DNA of 45,086 nucleotides from an uncultured Mycoplasmatota bacterium. GTDB lineage: Bacteria; Bacillota_I; Bacilli_A; RF39; UBA660. The stretch covers positions 1 through 45,086 of the forward strand of contig CAOKET010000012.1 in the NCBI GenBank assembly GCA_948467605.1. The letters are read 5' to 3'. Positions within the stretch are counted from its first letter, which is position 1, and each line of letters starts with the position of its first letter. Under the pieces are notes generated by a model that ran no database searches, was not told the origin of the DNA, and worked only from the letters and a program-made list of their open reading frames with translations. Below, one piece after another: positions 15,781 through 24,469 of the stretch. The position numbers and the translations under genes were made by a program.

Positions 15781-17541
15781 CTAATTATAATTTTTACCGT
15801 TTATATCAGTTTTTATAATATTAATAAATTCATCAATAGTTACTTGTTTTGTATCTTCACTACCTATTAATCTATATGAAATAATATTGTTATCAACTTC
15901 ATTTTGACCAATAATTAATATATATGGTATTTTTTTCATAACAGCGTCTCTTACTTTATATCCTAACTTCTCTTCTCTATCATCAAGTTCTACTCTAAAT
16001 CCATTTTGTTTTAATATATCAAATACTTTATTAGAATAATCTAAATGATAGTTATTATTTACTGGTATAACATTAACTTGTACTGGAGATAACCATGTTG
16101 GAAAAGCACCTTTAGTTTCTTCTATTAAAAATGCCATGAATCTATCTAAAGTACCTAGTATTGCTCTATGGATTACAACTGGTCTTTGTTTTTCTCCTTG
16201 TTCATTTATATAACTTAAATCAAACCTTTCTGGAAGTAGAAAGTCTAATTGACAAGTAGATAATGTTACATCATGTCCTATAGCGCTTTTTACTTGTACA
16301 TCAAGTTTAGGTCCATAAAATGCTGCCTCACCTATTGCTTCATAAAAATCAACGTTAAGATCAGTCAAAACTTTTCTAAGTTGACTTTCTGCCTTTTCCC
16401 ACATTTCATCATCTTGAAAATATTTTACTTTATCTTCTTTATCTCTTAAAGATAATCTAAATGAATAATCTTTAAAGTTAAAATCCTTATATACATCTAA
16501 TATAAGTTTTACAACTCCTGAAAATTCTTGTTCTATTTGGTCTGGTCTAACGAATAAGTGTGAGTCATTTTGACACATTGCTCTTACTCTTTCAAGTCCG
16601 CATACCGCACCACTTGCCTCATATCTAAAGTCATGTGCAAGTTCTCCAATACGTATTGGTAAATCTTTATAACTTCTTATTTTGTTTTTAAATATTAACA
16701 TATGATGTGGGCAATTCATTGGACGAAGTACTAATTCTTCTGAATCCATTTTCATTACAGGAAACATATCATCTTTATAATGATCCCAATGTCCACTTGT
16801 TTTATATAAATCTACACTACCTAATGATGGTGTATAAACATGATCATATCCTAAACTTATTTCTTTATCTTGTATATATCTTTCAAGTCTTCTTCTAATA
16901 GACGCTCCATTTGGTAAATACATTGGAAGTCCCCTACCAACTAAATCATCCATCATAAATAATTCTAACTCTTTTCCAACTTTTCTATGATCTCTTAAAC
17001 GTGCTTCTTCTAACATTTTTAAGTGTTCATTTAACTCTTCTTCTGTTCTAAAACAAACACCATAAATTCTTTGAAGCATCTTGTTGTTAGCATCCCCCTT
17101 CCAGTAAGCACCTGATACTTTTAATAATTTAAAATATTTTAATTCCTTAACTGATTCTACATGAGGACCACGGCAAAGATCAGTAAAATCACCTTGAGTA
17201 TAACATGATATAATAGTTTCATTATCATCCATTCTACTAATTAAATCTATTTTATATGGATCATCTTTAAACATCTCTAATGCTTCTTCTTTAGATATTT
17301 CATGTCTAACTATTCTTTTGCCATCTTTAGCAATTTTTTTCATTTCTTTTTCAATACTAACTAAATCTTCTTCTCTTATTACTTGATCTCCTAAATCAAT
17401 ATCATAGTAAAAACCTTCTTCAATAACAGGTCCTACCCAAAATAATGCATTAGGATACAAGTGTTTAACTGCCTGTGCTAGCATATGAGCACAACTATGG
17501 TTTATTATACTTAAATCTTTATCTTCTTTAATATTAATCAT
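15781..17541 (-). CDS. thrS: Threonyl-tRNA synthetase without TGS domain
   Basis: Charges tRNA-Thr. The editing (SAD) domain is present with H15-x3-H19 (HSCAH) and later DLCRGPHV. The class II core has [12 protein letters not shown], motif 2 [15 protein letters not shown] and [11 protein letters not shown]. The anticodon-binding domain is about residues 480-575. At 586 residues it lacks the N-terminal TGS domain (about 60 residues) of the standard protein and starts directly ahead of the editing domain. The ATG has SD AAAGGAG and overlaps the upstream unknown gene by 8 bp. A Thr T-box leader controls both genes. Confidence 0.95.
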   Translation of the reverse strand: MINIKEDKDLSIINHSCAHMLAQAVKHLYPNALFWVGPVIEEGFYYDIDLGDQVIREEDLVSIEKEMKKIAKDGKRIVRHEISKEEALEMFKDDPYKIDLISRMDDNETIISCYTQGDFTDLCRGPHVESVKELKYFKLLKVSGAYWKGDANNKMLQRIYGVCFRTEEELNEHLKMLEEARLRDHRKVGKELELFMMDDLVGRGLPMYLPNGASIRRRLERYIQDKEISLGYDHVYTPSLGSVDLYKTSGHWDHYKDDMFPVMKMDSEELVLRPMNCPHHMLIFKNKIRSYKDLPIRIGELAHDFRYEASGAVCGLERVRAMCQNDSHLFVRPDQIEQEFSGVVKLILDVYKDFNFKDYSFRLSLRDKEDKVKYFQDDEMWEKAESQLRKVLTDLNVDFYEAIGEAAFYGPKLDVQVKSAIGHDVTLSTCQLDFLLPERFDLSYINEQGEKQRPVVIHRAILGTLDRFMAFLIEETKGAFPTWLSPVQVNVIPVNNNYHLDYSNKVFDILKQNGFRVELDDREEKLGYKVRDAVMKKIPYILIIGQNEVDNNIISYRLIGSEDTKQVTIDEFINIIKTDINGKNYN

Positions 17542-18106
17542 TTCGTCTATTCTCCTTTTTTCTAGTATAAGAACGTCTTTCTCCTATTTCTTCTTTTCTT
17601 CTTAACCCTAACTCTTTTTTTACTTTAGCAATTAATATATAATAAGCCCCCATTGTAATTTTATTACACACTTCAAGTTTCCTTTTTAACTCTAATAATT
17701 CCCATTTTTTCATATCACAAAGTTCACTTAAAGGTATATTAGGTATATCTAATGGGTTTAGATACTCATCACTATCGGAGACTTCTTCATAATCCCTAAA
17801 TCTATGATATAATAAAGCGTTTTTAAATTCGTCTGACTTTTCAAAAACAGTGGTATCTAAATCAATACTTTGATTATAAAAAGGATTCTGGTAATACATT
17901 ATTTCACCTTCACAATCACTAATTTTAAGCCAAATACCCAATGAAATATTTTTATTTATAATTTCTTTATCTGTTTCATGTATACATTTTAACTCTGGAA
18001 AAAAATATTTTAAATTTTTATGCCTAAGATATTTTGTTTTACCACCTGAAATATTATAATACATTTTTAAAAATTTTGCCAATGAAATTTGATTATTAAT
18101 TTTCAT
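17534..18106 (-). CDS. Unknown protein in the T-box operon with thrS
   Basis: 190 residues, no family recognised. A soluble N-terminal half ([24 protein letters not shown], in part) is followed by an acidic middle ([13 protein letters not shown]) and [22 protein letters not shown], a charged helix. The tail is strongly basic ([19 protein letters not shown]) and would suit RNA or ribosome contact. The ATG at 18106 has SD GTGAGG 6 nt upstream; earlier in-frame starts overlap the T-box terminator. It is the first gene after the T-box and its 3' end overlaps the thrS start, so it is induced with ThrRS under threonine limitation (inference). A helper of ThrRS, for example replacing its missing N-terminal domain, is speculation. 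Confidence 0.7.
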   Translation of the reverse strand: MKINNQISLAKFLKMYYNISGGKTKYLRHKNLKYFFPELKCIHETDKEIINKNISLGIWLKISDCEGEIMYYQNPFYNQSIDLDTTVFEKSDEFKNALLYHRFRDYEEVSDSDEYLNPLDIPNIPLSELCDMKKWELLELKRKLEVCNKITMGAYYILIAKVKKELGLRRKEEIGERRSYTRKKENRRND

Positions 18107-18125
18107 AAAAAACCTCACAATATAC

Positions 18126-18329
18126 AAAAAAAGGCCCTAAAAAGGAGCGTTTATACGCGGTACCATCCTACCTTATAACTTTAAACTTTTAACGGAGTAA
18201 CCCGAAAACACTTTAGATGCATCAGTTTAGAAGGTAGTAATTATTTAAGAATTTTATAAGTTTACACCAATCACTTACTCTCTTTCAAAAACTCTTTAAA
18301 TAACCAAGTCCTCATCATCACCTTTTTCT
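18126..18329 (-). promoter_or_regulatory. T-box riboswitch leader (threonine)
   Basis: The T-box sequence AGGATGGTACCGCG is at 18156-18169 on the minus strand (one base from the consensus AGGGTGGTACCGCG); its UGGU bulge would pair with the tRNA acceptor end. The distal Stem I loop motifs AGAGAG and GATTGGTGTAAAC are at about 18262-18287. The 3' side of Stem I reads TTACTACC at about 18233-18240, offering ACU and ACC, both Thr codons, as specifier, which agrees with thrS downstream. The terminator (18126-18151) ends in seven U, but its stem is imperfect. Known mechanism: uncharged tRNA-Thr stabilises the antiterminator. Confidence 0.88.
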
Positions 18330-18335
18330 AAAATA

Positions 18336-18364
18336 AGTATATTATAAAGTTCGAAAATTGTCTA
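18336..18364 (-). promoter_or_regulatory. Promoter of the T-box/thrS operon
   Basis: TAGACA (18359-18364), 17-nt spacer, TATACT (18336-18341): both boxes match five of six consensus positions. It lies inside the last codons of the RSH gene, and transcription would start near 18329, at the T-box leader. Confidence 0.6.
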
Positions 18365-19832
18365 TATTTTTTTTACTTTTTAACAATTGTTTTATTCCTT
18401 CTTTAGCATATTCGGTTTGAGCAATATGAAGCCATTTTGATTTTGGAATATTTTTTATTTTATCACTACTATATATACTTAATATATCACCATCTTGTAA
18501 CTTATATACTATCTCAGCAGGCCTATTATTAACAAATATCGCAGTAAAACGCAAAATCAAATCACTTTCTAACTTAAACATTAAGTCTAAAGGAGTACTT
18601 CCAAGTGGAAGTTTAAAAATTTTACCATCTGGGGTATATACCTTTATCATAGGTTGGAATTGTTCTTTGACAAAATTAACCATATCTGTATTATCATAAA
18701 ATGATGAAGCCTTAACTAATTCGCTAAAGAAACTAAATTCTCTTTCTAATTCTTGCCTTATTTCATCATTTTCGCGTCCCTTTTGATAATATGAAATAAT
18801 CCCAGAAGATGCGAATTTATTCATTTCCTCTGTTCTAATACGTGCCTGTGCTAAATAAGGTGTACCAGTAAATAAAACCGTATGAAAAGACTGATAATGA
18901 TTTGATTTACCTTGTGATATATAGTCTCTTAATCTTTCATTCATGCAGTTATAAAGTGAATGTACTATTCCCAAAGAAGAATAACATTCAAGTACAGTAG
19001 GCACTATGACCTTAAGTGCTAATAAATCATGCATATTTTCTAAATCAATTCCATCATTTAATCTTCTATAAACACCATGAATATTCTTTATTGATAGCTC
19101 AATTCTAGAGTTAATACCACTTTTAATTAATTCATCTAAAATATTTCCCTTCATTTCAGATAATATATTATAAAATTGAGGTTTTCTTGCTGATAACATT
19201 TCAAATACTCTATTATATGAATCTTTATTTATATAATATAATGCAATATCCTCTAACTCTTCTTTTATTCTATAAAGACCATATCTATACGCTAATGGAA
19301 CATAAATATTAATTGTTTCCTTTGCCTTTAATATCTGTTTTTTCTTATCCATTGAAGACATAGTTCTCATATTGTGTAACCTATCAAAAAGTTTTATAAA
19401 AATTATTCTAACATCACTACACATACCATGTAATATTTTACTTTGATTTGCAATATTTTCCTGGTCTTTTGATTTAAACTGCATGTTTGTAATTTTAGTA
19501 ACACCATCTACTAAATTTGATATTCTTATACCAAATAAACTTCCAAGTTCATCTAAAGACATATCTGTATCCTCAACTACATCATGTAAAATAGATGCAC
19601 ATATAGTTTCATAATCTAATTTATATTGTGCAGCAATATAAGCAACATTTAAAGGGTGTATTATATAACTTTCACCAGATTTTCTAAGTTGACCAACATG
19701 CATCTTTTTAGCAATTAAATATGCTCTTTTTATCAACTCTAATTTAGATTCATCAACTATATAAGTTTTAAGTAAAGCAAGTAATTCATCATATGTATAA
19801 ATAACATTTCCAACTTCTTTATAATACTCCAT
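18342..19832 (-). CDS. RelA/SpoT homologue, hydrolase with degraded synthetase site
   Basis: An RSH family protein that turns over (p)ppGpp. The HD hydrolase domain (about 35-190) is complete: R50-K-S-G, H59, H83-D84, E87-D88, and D150-x3-N154 in DRLHNMRT. The synthetase domain (about 235-345) is recognisable (HDLLALKVI, DYISQGKSNHYQSFHT) but altered. The EVQIRT Glu, catalytic in Rel enzymes, is Gln (Q329 in LAQARIRT); Arg in AxR is Lys274; the GRxK lead-in is LSIK; and GVAAHW is GIISYY. A TGS domain follows at about 395-455, then the protein stops at 496 residues, without the ZFD/ACT region of full Rel (about 730). It is probably a (p)ppGpp hydrolase. SD GAGG before the ATG. Confidence 0.9.
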   Translation of the reverse strand: MEYYKEVGNVIYTYDELLALLKTYIVDESKLELIKRAYLIAKKMHVGQLRKSGESYIIHPLNVAYIAAQYKLDYETICASILHDVVEDTDMSLDELGSLFGIRISNLVDGVTKITNMQFKSKDQENIANQSKILHGMCSDVRIIFIKLFDRLHNMRTMSSMDKKKQILKAKETINIYVPLAYRYGLYRIKEELEDIALYYINKDSYNRVFEMLSARKPQFYNILSEMKGNILDELIKSGINSRIELSIKNIHGVYRRLNDGIDLENMHDLLALKVIVPTVLECYSSLGIVHSLYNCMNERLRDYISQGKSNHYQSFHTVLFTGTPYLAQARIRTEEMNKFASSGIISYYQKGRENDEIRQELEREFSFFSELVKASSFYDNTDMVNFVKEQFQPMIKVYTPDGKIFKLPLGSTPLDLMFKLESDLILRFTAIFVNNRPAEIVYKLQDGDILSIYSSDKIKNIPKSKWLHIAQTEYAKEGIKQLLKSKKNIDNFRTL

Positions 19833-19905
19833 AAAACCTCACCACCATAAACTAAAGTTAGTATATCATATATTTAGTAAAAATATCAAAATAATTACAT
19901 AAAAT

Positions 19906-19929
19906 TAAAAAAACAAGCCTATCTTGTTT
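19906..19929 (-). terminator. Intrinsic terminator embedded in the 3' end of rpmA
   Basis: Stem AAACAAG/CTTGTTT (19911-19917, 19923-19929), 5-nt loop, U-run on the minus strand. The 5' arm is coding (E-T-R) and the rpmA stop TAG (19919-19921) lies in the loop. Confidence 0.8.
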
Positions 19930-20206
19930 CATAAACACTAGCCTGTTTTTTATCTTTTCCTAATCTTTCAAATTTAACATATCCATCTATTAAAGAAAAT
20001 AATGTATCATCTTTTCCACGACCTACGTTTTTACCTGGATGAACTTTAGTTCCTCTTTGACGATATATAATAGAACCTGCTGAGATAAATTCACCATCAG
20101 CGGCTTTAGCACCTAAACGTTTAGATTCTGAATCTCTACCATTAGTAGTAGAACTTTGTCCTTTTTTATGAGCAAATAATTGTATATCAAAACTAAATCT
20201 ATTCAT
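19919..20206 (-). CDS. rpmA: Ribosomal protein bL27 with cleavable N-terminal extension
   Basis: A large-subunit protein reaching the peptidyl-transferase centre. 95 residues with the typical [16 protein letters not shown] and [19 protein letters not shown]. The first 11 residues end in DIQLF, followed by AHKKG, the site cut by the Prp protease in Bacillota. Its neighbour prp overlaps it by 8 bp. SD GAGGAGG. Confidence 0.98.
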   Translation of the reverse strand: MNRFSFDIQLFAHKKGQSSTTNGRDSESKRLGAKAADGEFISAGSIIYRQRGTKVHPGKNVGRGKDDTLFSLIDGYVKFERLGKDKKQASVYETR

Positions 20207-20513
20207 GACTATCCTCCTCTACTCTAATATTTTTTTTATATTTTATTGTAAGTTCTTTTAATTCATCAATTAAATTAAGAAGAATTTTATTAGTTAAATC
20301 ATTATATTTATTAATAATTATATTTACATATCCATCTGATTTATCAACTTCTATAATAGATGAATCTATTATAGAAACTATATTTATAGTATTTATAACA
20401 ACACTACTAACTGATGCACATACAATATCTTTACCAAAACTATCATATAGTGCATGACCAGATATATTAATATTTGTAATATAATCTTTCTTCTTATACT
20501 TAACAGTTATCAT
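20199..20513 (-). CDS. prp: Ribosomal-processing cysteine protease Prp
   Basis: Removes the N-terminal extension of bL27 before ribosome assembly. 104 residues (formerly YsxB/DUF464) with the catalytic His20 in ISGHA and Cys32 in IVCASVS. The position between rplU and rpmA is the conserved Bacillota order. There is no strong SD before the ATG (rplU stop is only a few bases upstream), so translation is probably coupled to rplU, keeping protease levels low. Confidence 0.95.
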   Translation of the reverse strand: MITVKYKKKDYITNINISGHALYDSFGKDIVCASVSSVVINTINIVSIIDSSIIEVDKSDGYVNIIINKYNDLTNKILLNLIDELKELTIKYKKNIRVEEDSHE

Positions 20514-20518
20514 AATAC

Positions 20519-20815
20519 TTATTTTATACTAGTTATAACAACTTTAGTATATGGTTGTCTATGACCTTGACGTCTTCTATAATTAGTTTTTTGTCTATAT
20601 TTATAAACAATTATCTTTTTTTGTTTACCGTGCTTTTCAACTTTACCAGTTACTTTAGCACCTTCAACATATGGTGTACCAACCTTACCGTCTAACATTA
20701 ATACTTTGTCAAATTCTACAGTTTTACCAGTTTCTATATCTAGTTTTTCAATATAAATTACGCTATTTTCTTCAACTAAATATTGTTTTCCACCTGTTTC
20801 AATTACAGCTTTCAT
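20519..20815 (-). CDS. rplU: Ribosomal protein bL21
   Basis: 98 residues; [14 protein letters not shown] start, [14 protein letters not shown] centre and the basic [19 protein letters not shown] tail that binds 23S rRNA. SD AAAGGAGGT. First gene of rplU-prp-rpmA, preceded by an L21 leader and a strong promoter. Confidence 0.98.
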   Translation of the reverse strand: MKAVIETGGKQYLVEENSVIYIEKLDIETGKTVEFDKVLMLDGKVGTPYVEGAKVTGKVEKHGKQKKIIVYKYRQKTNYRRRQGHRQPYTKVVITSIK

Positions 20816-20845
20816 ACTTTTACCTCCTTTATTATATTCTAAGAC

Positions 20846-20914
20846 TCGCCCTTAAAGGTACTTAAAAGTTTAAAAAACCTTATTGGTGCGGTTGTAGAGA
20901 GAGGCTCTACAAAC
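20846..20914 (-). promoter_or_regulatory. Ribosomal protein L21 leader RNA
   Basis: The minus-strand leader begins with a hairpin TTGTAGAG/CTCTACAA and continues ACCGCACCAATAAGGTTT, then AAACTTTTAAG, then GGGCGAGTCTTAGAAT before the rplU SD. The order hairpin, ACCGCAC, AAGG(U), GGGCGAGUC matches the L21 leader motif known from Bacillota, thought to bind L21 for autoregulation. Boundaries are approximate. Confidence 0.75.
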
Positions 20915-20920
20915 ATTAAA

Positions 20921-20949
20921 ATTCTATCATAAAATTATATTCATGTCAA
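20921..20949 (-). promoter_or_regulatory. SigA-type promoter of rplU-prp-rpmA
   Basis: TTGACA (20944-20949), 17-nt spacer, TAGAAT (20921-20926). A perfect -35 and near-consensus -10 at ideal spacing, with predicted start about 20914, at the first base of the leader hairpin. Confidence 0.8.
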
Positions 20950-20968
20950 TTTTTAACTATTACAAATC

Positions 20969-21937
20969 TTATTTTTTTACTCTAACATATTTTGAATGTT
21001 CTCTTCTTACTTTATCTAAGTCACTAGTAATAGTCATAACATCCATCTGCATTGGACATATCATATTGCAAAATTGAATAAATTTTGGAGCACACTCTTG
21101 AAGTTTTATTATACCACCACTATTTATTAAGGGAATAAATTTACCATCTATATTCAAATCGACAATTCCTCTTATATTATGCGCTAATAACTGCTTCTTA
21201 GGACTTATAATACCAATATTTTTTAAAGATTTATATCTTAAAATCTCATCTAAAATAATGGGAACACAACCATTATGTGTATGACCGCATAATATAGCAT
21301 CATAATCCTTTATTAAATTGGCATTTCTTGCCTCTTCAATACCAATTCCAGAATGAAATAATGCTATTTTAGGAACATTATTAGGCAAGTTTTTATATAG
21401 TGATACCCTTGGTTTAAAATCTTGATATAATGCATTAGAATCTTCTTTTTTTTGATGTATCAAATTATAATAATACTCAAGAGTTTGCAAATAACCCATA
21501 ACAAATATATTACTATCATAATATGTACTATTATTTAATAAATGCATATTACATATGTTAGAAATTGCTCCCCAATATTTCTCATTATAGTTTAAAATAC
21601 CCTTTCCATTTATTTCATCAGCAAAATCATGGCTACCAAGAATTAACATAGTTTGTGCTATAGAACAAACATCTATAAAAAAATCAGTAAGTTCTCCTTT
21701 TCTAATGGGATTCTCCAAAACTTTTGGATCATCAATCATATCACCTAATAAAAATATATAGTCTGGGTTTTGAGATTGTAATTGATACTTAATCATATCT
21801 AATTTACGCCCAGTAACTAGTTTCTCACTCAAATGTATATCACCAAGTGCAGAAATTTTTATATCCCTTTTAACATGCTCATTGTATAATACACTATTTC
21901 TTACCTTAAAAAAATTATCATTTATAGATATAGCCAT
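20969..21937 (-). CDS. Calcineurin-like metallophosphoesterase
   Basis: 322 residues, cytoplasmic (no signal or membrane helix), with the dimetal phosphoesterase signature: GDIHLS, LGDMIDD, LGSHDF, ALFHSG and CGHTHNGCVP. The usual GNHD is GSHD here, replacing the Asn that bridges metal and substrate in characterised members; the rest is intact. The closest general type is the YkuE/YaeI group acting on lipid or nucleotide phosphates, but the substrate is unknown. It stands alone between rplU and the two-component pair, with SD GGAG. Confidence 0.85.
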   Translation of the reverse strand: MAISINDNFFKVRNSVLYNEHVKRDIKISALGDIHLSEKLVTGRKLDMIKYQLQSQNPDYIFLLGDMIDDPKVLENPIRKGELTDFFIDVCSIAQTMLILGSHDFADEINGKGILNYNEKYWGAISNICNMHLLNNSTYYDSNIFVMGYLQTLEYYYNLIHQKKEDSNALYQDFKPRVSLYKNLPNNVPKIALFHSGIGIEEARNANLIKDYDAILCGHTHNGCVPIILDEILRYKSLKNIGIISPKKQLLAHNIRGIVDLNIDGKFIPLINSGGIIKLQECAPKFIQFCNMICPMQMDVMTITSDLDKVRREHSKYVRVKK

Positions 21938-22049
21938 TTAAACCAACACTCCTTTTTTTATTTTACTACTATACTATAAAATAATATAAATATCAACCAT
22001 ATATTACTTTTTTAACCCATATAGTTTTATTAAACATTTCACCTTTATT

Positions 22050-23489
22050 TTATTTTTTCTTAGATTTATGTATTGTAAAACTAAATGTACTTCCAACACC
22101 AATTTCACTTTTTACCGAAATTTCTTCATTCATTATAGTTAATATTTCTTTAGCAATAGAAAGTCCTAATCCACTTCCTTCACTAGAATGAGATTTATCT
22201 ACTTTATAAAATCTTTCAAATATGTGATTTATGTCATTTAAGCTTATACCACACCCAGTATCACTAATATTTAATACAATCTTTTCTTTTAAATCATTAA
22301 CTGAAATTTCTATTTTTCCAGATGTAGTATGTTTAAATGCATTATCTATTAATATTATTAATATTTGTTCTATTTTTTCACTATTACTAAACACTTCAAT
22401 ATCTTTAGATGATTTTTTAACCACAAACTCTATATCTTTATCCTTACTTATATTTGTATATATTTCATTTACGTTATCTAATATTTCATTAATAAAAAAT
22501 TTATTTTTTTCTATTTTATAATTACCAGATTGTATTCTAGATAACTCTAATAAATCATTTACTAAATTTGATAACCTTATACTTTCCTTAACTATATTAT
22601 CATAATACTTTTGTTTCTTATCCTCATCTTTTACAAGACCATCCTTAAGAGTTTCACCAATTACTCTCATAGATGCGATAGGCGTTCTTAATTCATGACT
22701 TACATTAGCGACATAATCTCTTCTAGTAAGTTCTAATTTTTCTGATTCTTTAACACAAGTATTTATTGCCTTAGCAAGTTCTCCAACTTCTCCTCTTTCA
22801 TTCTCATCTGCCCTTTTTGAGAAATCACCCTTTGCCATAGCATTAGCAACTGTAGTCATTTGTTTTAGTGGCCTAACTATTTTTCTAACTATTAAATAAG
22901 AAGGCAAAAGCATTATTAAAAATACTCCTAAAGTACTTACTATTAGAGTTAAATATAAACTATTATTTGAAGAATAGTCCATTATTGGAGTTGGTCTTGT
23001 CAAAATAACGGCCGCTATTACTTTATTATCATCACTAAGTACAGGTAACCCAACAAAAATATAATTGGGTGTTTCCCTTACAACTTCTGCACCATTTAAT
23101 ACCTTTTTCAAAATATCTTCTGTATTTTTATTTTTAATATTATTCTTAATATTTTCCCTAATACTGTTTGGTTTTATATTTTCTAAATTGACATCACTTC
23201 TATAATTTAACATATAGGTGTTGCCAGATGCATCATATACTTCAATCTTAGTATCTGCAAAATTCATATTTATATCTAGTATACCTCTTACACCATCAAT
23301 TGATATTTTCTCATCATTCCCAATTAATTCAACAATACTTCTTCCCATAGATGTAAGTTCTGCTATCCTACTACTTACATATATTTTATTTGATATAGAT
23401 ATGTATATACAAAGTGTTAATATTGCAGATAATAAAAGTGTAATACCAATAAGGCAAAATATTTTACTTAATAAATTATCTTTTATCAT
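22050..23489 (-). CDS. Membrane sensor histidine kinase (PhoR/ResE-like)
   Basis: 479 residues. TM1 at about 10-30, an extracytoplasmic sensor of about 140 residues, TM2 at about 178-200, HAMP with PLKQMTTVANAMAKGDFSKRA, then HisKA with the phospho-His in VSHELRTPIAS, and HATPase with N box LIDNAFKHT, G1 DTGCGIS and G2 GSGLGLSIAK. It autophosphorylates and passes the phosphate to the regulator encoded upstream, whose gene overlaps its own by 14 bp. The signal sensed is not evident. Confidence 0.95.
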   Translation of the reverse strand: MIKDNLLSKIFCLIGITLLLSAILTLCIYISISNKIYVSSRIAELTSMGRSIVELIGNDEKISIDGVRGILDINMNFADTKIEVYDASGNTYMLNYRSDVNLENIKPNSIRENIKNNIKNKNTEDILKKVLNGAEVVRETPNYIFVGLPVLSDDNKVIAAVILTRPTPIMDYSSNNSLYLTLIVSTLGVFLIMLLPSYLIVRKIVRPLKQMTTVANAMAKGDFSKRADENERGEVGELAKAINTCVKESEKLELTRRDYVANVSHELRTPIASMRVIGETLKDGLVKDEDKKQKYYDNIVKESIRLSNLVNDLLELSRIQSGNYKIEKNKFFINEILDNVNEIYTNISKDKDIEFVVKKSSKDIEVFSNSEKIEQILIILIDNAFKHTTSGKIEISVNDLKEKIVLNISDTGCGISLNDINHIFERFYKVDKSHSSEGSGLGLSIAKEILTIMNEEISVKSEIGVGSTFSFTIHKSKKK

Positions 23490-24180
23490 TATCCTCTACC
23501 TCAAACTTATATCCAACACCATATATACTTTTAATTGAAAAATTAATATTCTTCTTAGGAAATTTACTTCTAATTCTTTTTATAGTTGTATCAATAGTTC
23601 TAGTGTCTCCAAAATACTCATATCCCCAAATAGTAGATAAGATTTGTTCTCTATCATATACCATTCCAGGATGAGATGCGAGTAAATTTAGCGTTTCAAC
23701 CTCTTTAGGAGTAAAACATAAAGAAACACCATCATATTTAACATCATAACTATTTATATCTATTTCTAATTTTTCTATTATAATTTTATCATTTTTATCT
23801 TCCTTAGAACTAGATTCAATTCTTCTTTTAATAGCCTTAATTCTAGCCACTAATTCCCTAATACTAAATGGTTTTACAATATAATCATCTGCTCCAAGTT
23901 CAAGTCCTAAAATCCTATCTATCTCTTCACCCTTAGCGGTTAACATTATAATAGGAACACTGCTAACTTGTCTAATTTCTTTACAAACATCAATTCCATT
24001 TTTCTTAGGCATCATTAAATCCAATATAATAAAATTAGGTTTTTCATTGTTAAATAAATTAAGTGCTTCCTCGCCATCATATGCTTGATATACTTGATAA
24101 CCTTCATTCTCCAAATAGGTAGTTACAGTCTCATGTATTACTTCTTGATCATCACATATAAGAACCTTATATTTATCCAT
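23476..24180 (-). CDS. OmpR/PhoB-family response regulator
   Basis: 234 residues. The receiver domain has the acidic pair DDQ, phospho-acceptor Asp in ILDLMMPKKNG, Thr in IIMLTAKG and Lys in DYIVKPF. The winged-helix C-terminal domain has LCFTPKEVETLNLLASHPG and the recognition-helix segment DTRTIDTTIKRIRSKF. It is a DNA-binding output partner of the kinase downstream (14-bp overlap). Resemblance is to PhoP/WalR/ResD-type regulators; which one is not decidable here. Confidence 0.95.
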   Translation of the reverse strand: MDKYKVLICDDQEVIHETVTTYLENEGYQVYQAYDGEEALNLFNNEKPNFIILDLMMPKKNGIDVCKEIRQVSSVPIIMLTAKGEEIDRILGLELGADDYIVKPFSIRELVARIKAIKRRIESSSKEDKNDKIIIEKLEIDINSYDVKYDGVSLCFTPKEVETLNLLASHPGMVYDREQILSTIWGYEYFGDTRTIDTTIKRIRSKFPKKNINFSIKSIYGVGYKFEVEDNDKR

Positions 24181-24268
24181 ACCTAATCACTTCCTAAAAA
24201 GTATTATAACTCGTTAATATAAATATTTAAAGTAATAATCATCTAAATTACAATTGTTCACTTTTTTG

Positions 24269-24469
24269 TCACATTTTATTATTTATTTGAATGCCATTTT
24301 CATCACAAATTTTAAATCTACCACAATTATAACTGTAGTGATTACTGCCAACCATATTAACAAAAAAATAAGGATTGCCTAATTCCTTTGATTCCAAATT
24401 AGAACATATCCCATATTTAAGAATTTCTATAAAGCCAAATATATTACCATTTAAACCACAATTTACATT
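24269..24469 (-). pseudogene. Open frame continuing the prepilin gene past its TAA stop
   Basis: Directly after the TAA (24470-24472) of the prepilin gene, the same frame stays open for 66 codons to a TGA at 24269. It reads like real protein: Gly/Cys-rich (NVNCGLNGNIFGF; later VGSNHYSYNCGRFKIC), five Cys, few low-complexity runs. In DNA this AT-rich so long an open run is unlikely by chance. It has no start codon or SD of its own at its beginning. Best explanation: the C-terminal part of a longer prepilin cut off by a nonsense change; read-through or a sequencing error are alternatives. The remaining 24181-24268 shows nothing recognisable. Confidence 0.45.

Noticed and set aside
21990-22050. 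13-codon frame after the histidine kinase (AGGTGAAATG start)
   Set aside because: SD-like bases are too close to the ATG and the product is tiny without any terminator or conservation evidence.
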